Assembly: GCA_012519125.1 (NCBI GenBank)
Contig: JAAYQY010000273.1
Coordinates: forward strand, 1-6,421
DNA length: 6,421 nucleotides
Origin: Spirochaetales bacterium
Lineage (GTDB): Bacteria; Spirochaetota; Spirochaetia; Sphaerochaetales; Sphaerochaetaceae
Reading direction: 5' to 3'
Shown here: one piece after another, positions 1 to 5,979 of the stretch
Position numbering within the stretch: the first letter of the stretch is position 1
Layout of the letters: every line of letters begins with the position of its first letter
Position numbers and translations under genes: made by a program
Notes under the pieces: generated by a model
What the model saw: the letters and a program-made list of their open reading frames with translations, nothing else
Database searches by the model: none
What the model was told of the DNA's origin: nothing

Positions 1-1
1 A

Positions 2-385
2 ACAAGAAAACTCAGTACACAGATTGATGCATTAGGTCGGCTCAGAGGGATGTTGGTGAGGCATCTGGTGTTTCCCCAGACACTGGAAGCAACCAAAGAG
101 GTGCTGACTTATTTCGCCCGATCACTGAAGGACCAGGCATATCTGTCCCTGATGGTGCAGTTCGAGCCTCCCAAGGGAGACGCCCGCTTCCCTCCCATCA
201 CAGAAGAAGAGTATGAAGCACTCTTGCTTCTGTTGGAGGATCTTGAGATTGAGGAAGGGTTCGTGCAGGAACTGGGGGAAAACGTTTCCTGGATCCCTGA
301 TTTTACCCAGGATAATCCATTCCCCGAATCGTTTGCCCAGATCCTGCCGCTCTTTCTTCAGCTCAAGCGTTCTCGCTTCCGATAA
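2..385 (+). CDS. PflX-like radical SAM protein, C-terminal part (5' end outside window)
   Basis: The frame is open from the left edge and ends at TAA 383-385, giving 127 residues of what should be a protein of about 300. The visible part resembles the C-terminal end of the PflX family (COG1313, radical SAM proteins related to pyruvate formate-lyase activating enzymes): a 'VRHLVFP' strand, then 'YLSLMVQFEPP', an acidic 'ITEEEYEALL' helix, and the end motif 'GFVQELGENVSWIPDF'. The radical SAM CxxxCxxC motif would lie upstream and cannot be seen, and this part has no Cys. The ATG at position 50 is internal: family-like sequence continues before it, so I do not take it as the start. The family's substrate is not well established. 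The gene converges with the UMP kinase gene and their 3' ends overlap by 23 bp; I see no terminator hairpin with a T-run. Confidence 0.75.
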   Translation, partial: TRKLSTQIDALGRLRGMLVRHLVFPQTLEATKEVLTYFARSLKDQAYLSLMVQFEPPKGDARFPPITEEEYEALLLLLEDLEIEEGFVQELGENVSWIPDFTQDNPFPESFAQILPLFLQLKRSRFR

Positions 386-1064
386 GCGTTCCGAAGAAAG
401 TCCTGCCGTAGAGGATATCCATCGTGTTGGGAATGTTCCTTCCGTCTGCGCAGACTACTCGCATCTTCATTTTCTCAGCCCTTGCACTGGCAATGGGGTC
501 GAAGGGAGTGCTCTTGCCAGGGGTCCAGCTGTCGCCGACCATTGCACGATACTCGGCCCACGTTATGGAATCCAGGGGCTTTACATCTGGATTCTTTTTG
601 GGATCATCGGTATAGACTTTGGCAATGTTGCTCAGGTTGATGATGAGCTTGCCTTCAAACCGTTCTGCAAGGATGACTGCATCGTTGTCAGTGGAAAAGC
701 CTGGTTTCCAGCCTGCTGCCACCAAAACCTGACCACGGAAGTTGATGTGACCTGTTGGATCGGTGACAAGGTTGTCGGTGCAGAGATCTGCAAGCATAGC
801 CTTCACCAACTGTCCGTTGAGATGGGTAGCCCTGATGCCCAGCCAGTCCAGCTCTTCGCTGTCAATATCTTCCTTGATGGCACGCATGGCATCCTGATAG
901 ACCCGTGCAGGGGCTCCGCCTCCACATACCAATATGATTTTCCTGCTCTTATCCTCTTTCAGATAGGTCCTGAGCTCCTGGTTCAACTGCTTCAGAAAAG
1001 CAGAGTCGACCTTGTCCGGAGCTATGATGGAACCTCCGAGTGAAATGACTGCCACGTTGTTCAT
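363..1064 (-). CDS. pyrH: UMP kinase, archaeal/spirochaete type (amino acid kinase family)
   Basis: This 233-aa cytosolic protein should phosphorylate UMP to UDP with ATP in pyrimidine nucleotide synthesis. Visible amino acid kinase features are the N-terminal strand and glycine loop 'ISLGGS' (7-12), 'LVCGGGAPAR' (45-54), 'LGIRATHLNG' (75-84), 'GWKPGFSTDNDA' (118-129), and the nucleotide-binding stretch 'NLSNIAKVYTDDPKKNPD' (143-160). The motifs and length match the archaeal/spirochaete UMP kinase subfamily better than the common bacterial PyrH. The frame is open for 94 more codons upstream, but those read antisense-like low-quality sequence and overlap the preceding gene. The ATG at 1064 has GGAGG six nt... 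five nt upstream (1070-1074) and begins directly with the conserved beta strand, so I chose it. It is the last gene of the minus-strand cluster, 59 nt after the DUF3147 gene. Another amino acid kinase specificity is possible but less likely. Confidence 0.88.
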   Translation of the reverse strand: MNNVAVISLGGSIIAPDKVDSAFLKQLNQELRTYLKEDKSRKIILVCGGGAPARVYQDAMRAIKEDIDSEELDWLGIRATHLNGQLVKAMLADLCTDNLVTDPTGHINFRGQVLVAAGWKPGFSTDNDAVILAERFEGKLIINLSNIAKVYTDDPKKNPDVKPLDSITWAEYRAMVGDSWTPGKSTPFDPIASARAEKMKMRVVCADGRNIPNTMDILYGRTFFGTLIGSENA

Positions 1065-1069
1065 TGCGT

Positions 1070-1074
1070 CCTCC
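1070..1074 (-). promoter_or_regulatory. Ribosome binding site deciding the pyrH start
   Basis: GGAGG on the minus strand lies 5 nt before the ATG at 1062-1064. It supports this start over the upstream in-frame codons, which would run far into the DUF3147 gene. Confidence 0.75.
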
Positions 1075-1081
1075 GCCGGGT

Positions 1082-1110
1082 ATCGTACCAGATTTGTATC
1101 AGATGGTGAA
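1082..1110 (-). promoter_or_regulatory. Possible weak promoter in front of pyrH
   Basis: In the only sizeable gap of the cluster (1065-1123), the minus strand reads TTCACC (1105-1110), a 17-bp spacer, and TACGAT (1082-1087). Each hexamer matches 4 of 6 consensus bases. The implied transcript would start about 10 nt before the ATG, leaving almost no leader beyond the Shine-Dalgarno, so this is only a tentative internal promoter. Confidence 0.2.
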
Positions 1111-1123
1111 CCTCTTTGCAGGC

Positions 1124-1477
1124 TCAACCGATGGGATGGGAACATGCATGGAGAAGGATGAGCATCAGCAGGTAGAGGGCGACGGTGACTGCCACCGCAA
1201 TGCCGAGGCTCAGCCAGAATTGCATGCCTCTGTTCAGCAAGAAGGGGAACAGAAGAAAGAAGGCCAAGGAAGGAAGGACAAGATAGAAAATCGATTGCGA
1301 TAGGTCTGCAATTGCCTTTGTCTCGGCCTTCTCCCAGCGCATCCAAAGGATGGCCAAGAGGGAGGTGAGGGGCAGGGAAGCTATGAGAGCTCCGAAGAGC
1401 GAGCTTCGCTTTGCCACCTCACTCACTGCTACCAGGATAAGTGCGGAGATGCCTGTTTTCAACAGGAGATACAACAC
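1124..1477 (-). CDS. DUF3147 family small membrane protein
   Basis: This 117-aa, strongly hydrophobic protein resembles the DUF3147 family, whose function is not known. About four membrane segments can be seen, near residues 2-19, 28-46, 62-81 and 87-110. The family-like stretches are 'SEVAKRSSLFGALIASLPLT' (19-38) and 'SIFYLVLPSLAFFLLFPFLL' (62-81). The start is GTG (1475-1477), directly next to the TAA of the preceding gene, with GAGGAG at 1484-1489, six nt upstream and inside the end of that gene. This arrangement suggests translational coupling. The length fits the family, so the gene looks intact. I cannot assign a role; the only clue is its place in the nqr transcript. Confidence 0.72.
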   Translation of the reverse strand: MLYLLLKTGISALILVAVSEVAKRSSLFGALIASLPLTSLLAILWMRWEKAETKAIADLSQSIFYLVLPSLAFFLLFPFLLNRGMQFWLSLGIAVAVTVALYLLMLILLHACSHPIG

Positions 1478-1951
1478 TTATAGCTCCTCAGTTTGCGGTA
1501 CTTCCAAAATTTCAATCAGTTCCTTGGGTTCCAATCGGAAGGGTGATCCTTTTCCCTCGAAGAACCCATGGTCCTTGATGAAATGGATATGCAGGTCGGT
1601 ATAGACGATGCTTTTTCCACTGGATTTGTTCAACACAGAAGTGTTGACCTTGGCATACATGCCAGGCCCGCCGAAGGGGGAGGGGAGAAGGCCACGGACC
1701 GAATCGACCCGCACCTCAAAGTTGCCATCAACAGTAATGGGTTCCCCAAGCCCTTCTTCTCCTTGCTTTCGGAAGTACTCCATCCTGCTGGCGATGGCTT
1801 CCTTGGTTGTATGGTGGGCATGGATGGCAAAGGTGTCTTCAGCAATGATATCTACCAGCTTTCGGGTATCATCGCCAAGGAATCCATCAAGGGTGATGAC
1901 CCCTTTTCTCATATTCTCCTGTATCTTGTCATACTCGGGTGTCTGTTTCAC
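1478..1951 (-). CDS. Conserved-looking soluble protein of unknown function, in nqr operon
   Basis: I do not recognise this 157-aa protein. It has no signal peptide or membrane segment and is rich in charged residues, so it is probably cytosolic. It has an acidic helical N-terminal half (8-65) and a probable beta-rich second half containing 'FEVRVDSVRGLLPSPFGGPG' (78-97) and 'SIVYTDLHIHFIKDHGFFEG' (114-133). Histidines cluster at 44-47 (HAHH), 121, 123 and 128, which could bind a metal or ligand, though this is speculation. The start is GTG 1949-1951 with AAGGAG (1958-1963) six nt upstream. It begins 13 nt after the stop of nqrF and abuts the DUF3147 gene. It is evidently expressed with the NQR subunits; an accessory role in that complex is possible but not shown. 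Confidence 0.8.
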   Translation of the reverse strand: MKQTPEYDKIQENMRKGVITLDGFLGDDTRKLVDIIAEDTFAIHAHHTTKEAIASRMEYFRKQGEEGLGEPITVDGNFEVRVDSVRGLLPSPFGGPGMYAKVNTSVLNKSSGKSIVYTDLHIHFIKDHGFFEGKGSPFRLEPKELIEILEVPQTEEL

Positions 1952-1964
1952 GCTTAGCTCCTTC

Positions 1965-3071
1965 TTATGAGAATTTGTCGTAGAAGATGTTCTCGGGAAG
2001 CACGCCCAGCTCGTTGAGCACCGTGATGCAGGCGTTGATCATGCCCGGGCTTCCGCACAGGTAGGCCTCGCTGTTGCTGCCGTCCTTGGTCATCCTGCGC
2101 ACCACATCAGTGATGAGACCCACTTCCCCTTCCCAGTTGTCCTCCGGTTGGGGTTCGCTGAGAGCAGGTATGAAGGTGAAGTTGGGCATCTTTTTCTCAA
2201 GTTCCCGCATCTCATCGAGTAGGAAGAGATCGCGTTTTGAGCGAGCGCCAAAGAAGTAGGCAGCCTTGCGGGTATTCCCTTGCTTTTCCATATCCAACAG
2301 CATCGACTTGATGGGAGCCATTCCCGATCCACCTGCAATGAAGATGATGTTCCTGTCGGTATCCCTGAGATAGAAATCTCCATAGGGACCATTGATGGTA
2401 ACCTTATCGCCCTCCTTGAGATGCTTATGCACATAGGTGGTGCAAATACCATTGGGAACCAAGCGTATCTCCAGCTCTACACGACTGCTGTCCCCCGGAG
2501 GGGAGGCAATGGAGTAGGCGCGGTAGACACTCTCATCCGTCAGCTCGTACTCAGGTACCATGAATTGGACGTATTGGCCGGCTTTAGGGGAAATTTGGGC
2601 TGGGTCTTTCAAGAGCAGGGTTATTTCCTTGATGTCATGGGTCAGGTCACGGATTTTCTCCACTACAGTCGAGTACTCCCTGACAGAGAAGAGTTCTTCA
2701 GGAATGACAATAGCAACATCAGATTTTACCTTGAACTGGCAGGAGAGACGAACCTGGTTTTTTTTCTCCTCCTCGTTGATCCAAGGAAGCTCGGTAGGCA
2801 GATACTCACCGCCTCCTTGCACCACCCGTACTTTGCACAGGCCACAGCTGCCGCGGCCACCGCAGGCGGAAGGAATGAACACCCCTTCCTGGTTGAGAGC
2901 CTTGAGAAGCGGTTGCCCGCCTTTGACTTCCAGCTCCTTGGTTCCCTCATTGATTGAGATTTTGACGGTACCATAGTTGCCGATGGTGGCATCTGCGATG
3001 ACCATCAAGAGAGCAAGGAAAACGGAGATGAGGCTGATGATCGCAATGCTGATCAATAGTGTTGTCACCAT
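1965..3071 (-). CDS. nqrF: Na+-translocating NADH:quinone oxidoreductase subunit F
   Basis: This 368-aa protein is the electron-input subunit of Na+-NQR: it oxidises NADH on the cytoplasmic side and passes electrons via FAD to a 2Fe-2S cluster. In order it has one N-terminal membrane anchor (about 3-26), a ferredoxin-type domain (35-125) with cluster ligands C70, C76, C79 and C111 (C-x5-C-x2-C-x31-C), an FAD domain with 'RAYSIAS' (184-190) and 'GPYGDF' (228-233), and an NADH domain with 'GGSGMAP' (247-253) and 'YLCGSPGM' (337-344). The anchor plus ferredoxin plus reductase fusion is diagnostic of NqrF and is absent from Rnf complexes. It is about 40 residues shorter than Vibrio NqrF; the loss falls between the 'QYVQF' strand and 'RAYS', plus the loop after it. 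ATG 3069-3071 is preceded by AAGGAG (3078-3083), which overlaps the nqrE stop; the gap is 10 nt. Confidence 0.96.
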   Translation of the reverse strand: MVTTLLISIAIISLISVFLALLMVIADATIGNYGTVKISINEGTKELEVKGGQPLLKALNQEGVFIPSACGGRGSCGLCKVRVVQGGGEYLPTELPWINEEEKKNQVRLSCQFKVKSDVAIVIPEELFSVREYSTVVEKIRDLTHDIKEITLLLKDPAQISPKAGQYVQFMVPEYELTDESVYRAYSIASPPGDSSRVELEIRLVPNGICTTYVHKHLKEGDKVTINGPYGDFYLRDTDRNIIFIAGGSGMAPIKSMLLDMEKQGNTRKAAYFFGARSKRDLFLLDEMRELEKKMPNFTFIPALSEPQPEDNWEGEVGLITDVVRRMTKDGSNSEAYLCGSPGMINACITVLNELGVLPENIFYDKFS

Positions 3072-3081
3072 GCTGTACTCC

Positions 3082-3675
3082 TTAGGATAGGGCTATCATG
3101 CCGGAGAAGCCCATGAAGGCCATGGCCATGAAACCGGCGATCACCAAGGTGATGGCAGGGCCCTCCAAAGCAGGAGGCACGTTTGCATTCTTCATCTTCT
3201 GCCGGATGCCGGCCATGGCGATGATGGCGATGAACCACCCTATCCCACTTCCCAGTCCAAACAGGAAAGAAGTGAGGAACGTGTACTCCCTGATGACCAT
3301 GAACAGGCTGACACCGAGGATGGCACAGTTGACTGTGATCAGCGGCAGGAAGATCCCCAGGCTCTGGTAGAGGGGTTCGCTGTAGCGCTCGATGGTCATT
3401 TCGGTCAGCTGCACGAAGGCGGCGATGACGATGATGAAGACAATGAAGCGCAGATACTCCAGGCCGAAGGGAATCAGCAGGTACTCGTAAACGAGCCAGT
3501 TCATGGGAGTGGTGGTGGCCATGACAAAGATGACGGCAGCACCCAGGCCAAGGGATGTCTTGAGCTCCTTGGAGACCGAGAGGAACGAACACATGCCGAG
3601 GTAGTTGGTCAGAAGGATGTTCCCGGTGAAGATCGATGCAAAGAATATGGCGAAGGGCATCATTGACTCATTCAT
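3082..3675 (-). CDS. nqrE: Na+-translocating NADH:quinone oxidoreductase subunit E
   Basis: This 197-aa integral membrane protein has about six helices. With NqrD it forms an inverted-topology pair that holds an iron-sulfur cluster in the membrane. The two conserved ligand cysteines are present: C29 in 'NYLGMCSFLSVSK' and C117 in 'GIFLPLITVNCAILG'. 'LGMCxFL' and the C-terminal 'MAFMGFSG' point to NqrE rather than RnfA, although the two families are homologous. The frame extends further upstream inside nqrD, but the ATG at 3675 forms an ATGA overlap with the nqrD stop and has AAGGAGG (3683-3689) seven nt before it. Length is near the family norm of about 198. Confidence 0.95.
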   Translation of the reverse strand: MNESMMPFAIFFASIFTGNILLTNYLGMCSFLSVSKELKTSLGLGAAVIFVMATTTPMNWLVYEYLLIPFGLEYLRFIVFIIVIAAFVQLTEMTIERYSEPLYQSLGIFLPLITVNCAILGVSLFMVIREYTFLTSFLFGLGSGIGWFIAIIAMAGIRQKMKNANVPPALEGPAITLVIAGFMAMAFMGFSGMIALS

Positions 3676-4280
3676 GCTTTGGCCTCCTTCATGATGGTTT
3701 CGCGGATGACCCAGATGAGGATTGCGAGGACGAAGAATCCACCGGGCGGCATGATCATGATCGACCAGTTGGTCCACCAGCTTCCCAGGATCCTGAAACC
3801 CCACAAGCTGCCGGTACCGAGCAGCTCCCTGACGAAGGCAATGGCCAAGAGTACATAGGTGTATCCCAGTCCGGAAGCCAAGCCATCCACCAGGGAGAGC
3901 ATCGGCTTGTTCTGCAAGGCAAAAGCCTCAACACGACCCATGATGATGCAGTTGGTGATGATCAGTCCCACATAGGGGCCGAGTTGCTTCCACATCTCAG
4001 GATAGAAGGCCTTGAGCACGATGTCGACGATGATGACGAACGTGGCGATGATCATGGTTTCCACCATCATTCTGATGCGGGAGGGGATGTGGTTCCTGAG
4101 CAGAGAGAGTGTGAAGCTCGACAGGGCCGTGGTGAACATGACTCCCAGTGTCATGACCAAGGTGTTCTGCAACTTGTTCGTCACTGCAAGGGTGGAACAG
4201 ATGCCAAGAATCTGGACGAAGACAGGGTTGTTCTTCCCCAGTGGTTCGATGAAGGTTTTTCGTAGGGTGTTTTTGGCCAT
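3672..4280 (-). CDS. nqrD: Na+-translocating NADH:quinone oxidoreductase subunit D
   Basis: This 202-aa membrane protein, with about six helices, is the partner of NqrE. Cluster ligand candidates are C28 ('LGICSTLAVTNKL') and C111 ('GLIITNCIIMGRVEAFA'). The segment 'SLLRNHIPSRIRMMVETMII' (59-78) and 'FVRELLGTGSLWGF' (149-162) are typical of NqrD and separate it from RnfE. The chosen ATG (4278-4280) lies 1 nt after the nqrC stop and has AGGAG (4287-4291) six nt upstream. An ATG 14 codons further upstream would overlap nqrC and lacks this spacing. Length is close to the roughly 210 aa of Vibrio NqrD. Confidence 0.95.
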   Translation of the reverse strand: MAKNTLRKTFIEPLGKNNPVFVQILGICSTLAVTNKLQNTLVMTLGVMFTTALSSFTLSLLRNHIPSRIRMMVETMIIATFVIIVDIVLKAFYPEMWKQLGPYVGLIITNCIIMGRVEAFALQNKPMLSLVDGLASGLGYTYVLLAIAFVRELLGTGSLWGFRILGSWWTNWSIMIMPPGGFFVLAILIWVIRETIMKEAKA

Positions 4281-4281
4281 A

Positions 4282-4875
4282 TCACTCTCCTCTGATGATG
4301 GACTGAGCATCATCTGCGGCACGGTTGGTCAGATTCAAAAAATATTCAGAGGTCCTGGTTGCGCCGGTAATGGCATCGACTTCGTTCTGTGCAGATGCTG
4401 TACCTTCCTCCACCATCACAAATGGAGCAGTTTTTCCCTGGAATTGGCCGGTAAACCAGCTCTCTTCAATGCGAGCCCCAAGACCGGGTGTCTCATTTTG
4501 GCTGACAATGGCAAGTCCGCTGAAGGTTTTCATATCCTCTCCAAGCCCCACCATGATGGCAATCGTTCCCCAAAGCCCAGGCCCCTGGAGGGGTATGATG
4601 TAACGCGTCCCCTCAGGGCCTTGGGTGGTGTAATAGCCATCCTCAACAACAATCTTCTCATTGAAAGCCAACTCGATTCCTGCAGTGGTGTTTTCAAAGC
4701 TTACACCACCGGCCTGCAGGATGGCCCTGCGGGTGAAGGAGAGTTCGTTAGCGCTGGCTCTGTCCTGGGTCAGCAGGTAGATGCCTGCTGTCAGCAGGAT
4801 GCAGAGGAATGTGACGATGAACATGAACAAGAGCGGATAGATGCGCTCACGATAAAAAGTAGGTTGTGCGTTCAT
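4282..4875 (-). CDS. nqrC: Na+-translocating NADH:quinone oxidoreductase subunit C (FMN-binding)
   Basis: This 197-aa protein has one N-terminal membrane helix (about 12-34) and an extracytoplasmic FMN-binding domain. FMN is expected to be attached by a phosphoester bond to T173 in 'DAITGATRTS' (167-176), the site modified by the flavin transferase ApbE in this family. Other conserved parts are 'LQGPGLWGTI' (96-105) and 'QNETPGLGARIEESWF' (126-141). The GxGLWG motif favours NqrC over RnfG. It is shorter than Vibrio NqrC (about 257 aa), nearer to RnfG in size. ATG 4873-4875 overlaps the nqrB stop as ATGA and has a near-perfect AAAGGAGGT (4881-4889) five nt upstream, so the longer open frame into nqrB is not used. 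No apbE gene is visible in the window. Confidence 0.94.
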   Translation of the reverse strand: MNAQPTFYRERIYPLLFMFIVTFLCILLTAGIYLLTQDRASANELSFTRRAILQAGGVSFENTTAGIELAFNEKIVVEDGYYTTQGPEGTRYIIPLQGPGLWGTIAIMVGLGEDMKTFSGLAIVSQNETPGLGARIEESWFTGQFQGKTAPFVMVEEGTASAQNEVDAITGATRTSEYFLNLTNRAADDAQSIIRGE

Positions 4876-5846
4876 GCTGCACCTCCTTTCGCTGCCTTCA
4901 GTTTTTTCTTGGCCTTTGCCCCTTTGAGCAAGGTGTCGAGCAAGGGGGCGAACATATTTGCCAGAAGGATGGCGAAGGTGACCCCTTCGATCCAAGTGGA
5001 GAAGGTTCTGATCAGGACAACCAGGATGCCGAACATCGCCCCATAGATATATCTGCCTGCATCAGTGGACTGCGAAGCAGAGACAGGGTCGGTGATCATG
5101 AAGAAAGCGGCAAAGAGGAAGCTGCCTGAAAGAAGTGCGGTGAGGGGATCGATCACCGAAAGCAACCCGCGTTCAGTGGCTATTTGCACCCCACTTGCCC
5201 ACAGGATTGTCTGTAAGAGGAGGAAGGAGACCAAGGAGGAAATCACAATCTTCCAGTTTGCAGCCTTCTTGTAGATGATGTACGCTCCGCCAAGGATGAT
5301 GAGAAGCGCACTTGTCTCTCCAAAACTTCCGCTGGTGAAGCCTGTAAGAAGATTCACCATCGGTTCTGTGCGGGTTACCAGAGGCGTGGCAGCTGAGACA
5401 CTGTCGGCTTGGCTTACCCATGAGAAGAGACCAGCAGGGAAGTAGCCGAGATTGGTGGCATTGCCGACGAACTTGGCGGTCATGGGAAGGCCAAAGCTGA
5501 TGTAGATGAAAGCTCGGCCAGTGATTGCCGGATTGAAGATGTTCTTTCCGAATCCGCCGAAGATCATCTTGCCGAAGACGATGCCGAATGCGATGCCGAC
5601 TGCAGCAATCCACAGCGGCAAGGTCGGTGGGAGCGAGAGTGCGAAGAGTGTACAGGAGACAAAGAGCGACTCGGTAATCTTGAAACCGTATCGCTTTGCC
5701 ATCAGATACTCACACAGCAGTCCTGTAGCCACGGTGACGGCCAATACTGCAATGAATCGCCACCCGAAAAAATACACTGCAGCAAGACAGAGCGGAAAGA
5801 GGGCATACAAAACTGTACGCATTGCTTGTTGTTTTTGAATTTTCAC
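4872..5846 (-). CDS. nqrB: Na+-translocating NADH:quinone oxidoreductase subunit B (NqrB/RnfD family)
   Basis: This 324-aa polytopic membrane protein is the Na+-conducting, FMN-carrying subunit. Conserved features are 'GGFGKNIFNPAITGRAF' (97-113), the flavinylation motif S151-A-A-T154 followed by PL, and 'FFMITDPVSASQS' (248-260). The C-terminus is Lys/Ala-rich (309-324) and probably cytoplasmic. About ten membrane helices can be seen. Only about ten residues precede the first helix, whereas Vibrio NqrB (about 415 aa) has a long cytoplasmic N-terminus; in this respect the protein looks like RnfD. I start it at GTG 5844-5846, with GAGG (5855-5858) eight nt upstream. The in-frame ATG at 5909 lies upstream of the predicted promoter, and the ATG at 5822 has no Shine-Dalgarno. 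It is the first gene of the operon, where nqrA would usually precede it. The neighbours settle NQR over Rnf. Confidence 0.9.
   Translation of the reverse strand: MKIQKQQAMRTVLYALFPLCLAAVYFFGWRFIAVLAVTVATGLLCEYLMAKRYGFKITESLFVSCTLFALSLPPTLPLWIAAVGIAFGIVFGKMIFGGFGKNIFNPAITGRAFIYISFGLPMTAKFVGNATNLGYFPAGLFSWVSQADSVSAATPLVTRTEPMVNLLTGFTSGSFGETSALLIILGGAYIIYKKAANWKIVISSLVSFLLLQTILWASGVQIATERGLLSVIDPLTALLSGSFLFAAFFMITDPVSASQSTDAGRYIYGAMFGILVVLIRTFSTWIEGVTFAILLANMFAPLLDTLLKGAKAKKKLKAAKGGAA
4881..4889 (-). promoter_or_regulatory. Strong ribosome binding site deciding the nqrC start
   Basis: AAAGGAGGT, nearly the full anti-Shine-Dalgarno complement, lies 5 nt before the nqrC ATG and inside the last codons of nqrB. 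It rules out the in-frame ATG 40 codons upstream. Confidence 0.8.
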
Positions 5847-5854
5847 GGTACCTA

Positions 5855-5858
5855 CCTC
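5855..5858 (-). promoter_or_regulatory. Ribosome binding site for the nqrB GTG start
   Basis: GAGG (within AAGAGG) on the minus strand lies 8 nt before the GTG at 5844-5846. Together with the promoter position it supports this start over the ATG at 5909. Confidence 0.55.
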
Positions 5859-5871
5859 TTGTATTTGCTCC

Positions 5872-5900
5872 AGTATACGGCATGATTGGGAGAAAGTAAA
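5872..5900 (-). promoter_or_regulatory. Predicted sigma-70-type promoter of the nqr operon
   Basis: The minus strand reads TTTACT (-35, 5895-5900), a 17-bp spacer, and TATACT (-10, 5872-5877); the -10 matches 5 of 6 and the -35 4 of 6 consensus bases. A run of eight T (5898-5905) overlaps and precedes the -35 box and may add curvature or act like an UP element. Transcription should begin near 5865, giving a leader of about 19 nt that contains the Shine-Dalgarno. Confidence 0.6.
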
Positions 5901-5921
5901 AAAAATCACGGTTGGTTTGTT

Positions 5922-5939
5922 TCTTTTGGCTCAAAAAGA
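5922..5939. promoter_or_regulatory. Dyad-symmetric candidate operator between the divergent genes
   Basis: TCTTTT (5922-5927) and AAAAGA (5934-5939) form perfect 6-bp arms around a 6-bp centre, GGCTCA. The site lies about 22 bp upstream of the nqr -35 box, near the middle of the intergenic region, and next to the likely -35 zone of the regulator gene. An HTH dimer, perhaps the product of the adjacent gene, could bind here. A/T-rich arms can arise by chance, so this is tentative. Confidence 0.3.
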
Positions 5940-5953
5940 GGTCTTGGATGCAG

Positions 5954-5959
5954 TATGAT
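5954..5959 (+). promoter_or_regulatory. Possible -10 box of the HTH regulator gene
   Basis: TATGAT lies 20 nt before the ATG at 5980. No good -35 box stands 16-18 bp upstream (TCAAAA at 17 bp is poor); TTGGCT at 5926-5931 is 22 bp away, too far for normal spacing. An activator-dependent or weak promoter would fit. Confidence 0.3.
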
Positions 5960-5979
5960 GGCAAAGAAAGGGAAACGAA

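Noticed and set aside
213..1043. Plus-strand open frame of 276 codons over the pflX end and pyrH
   Set aside because: It overlaps two recognisable genes in another frame or strand, and its composition (many Cys, Ser and His without pattern) looks like shadow coding.
1065..1123. Possible terminator between the DUF3147 gene and pyrH
   Set aside because: Only a 4-bp GGTA/TACC stem with a 3-nt loop is visible, with no following T-run.
2280..2957. Plus-strand open frame of 225 codons opposite nqrF
   Set aside because: It is antisense to the conserved Fe-S, FAD and NADH domains of NqrF and has no family-like motif.
4012..5046. Long plus-strand open frame (344 codons) opposite nqrC/nqrD/nqrB
   Set aside because: It lies antisense to well-recognised nqr genes, resembles no protein family I know, and crosses three gene boundaries.
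1965..5846. The cluster as an Rnf complex instead of NQR
   Set aside because: NqrF with its anchor-ferredoxin-reductase fusion is present, no RnfB or RnfC is found, and NqrC, D and E carry NQR-type motifs. Only the short NqrB resembles RnfD.
5847..5909. N-terminal extension of NqrB from the ATG at 5907-5909
   Set aside because: The extension spans the predicted -35 and -10 boxes, has no Shine-Dalgarno and does not look like the known NqrB N-terminus.
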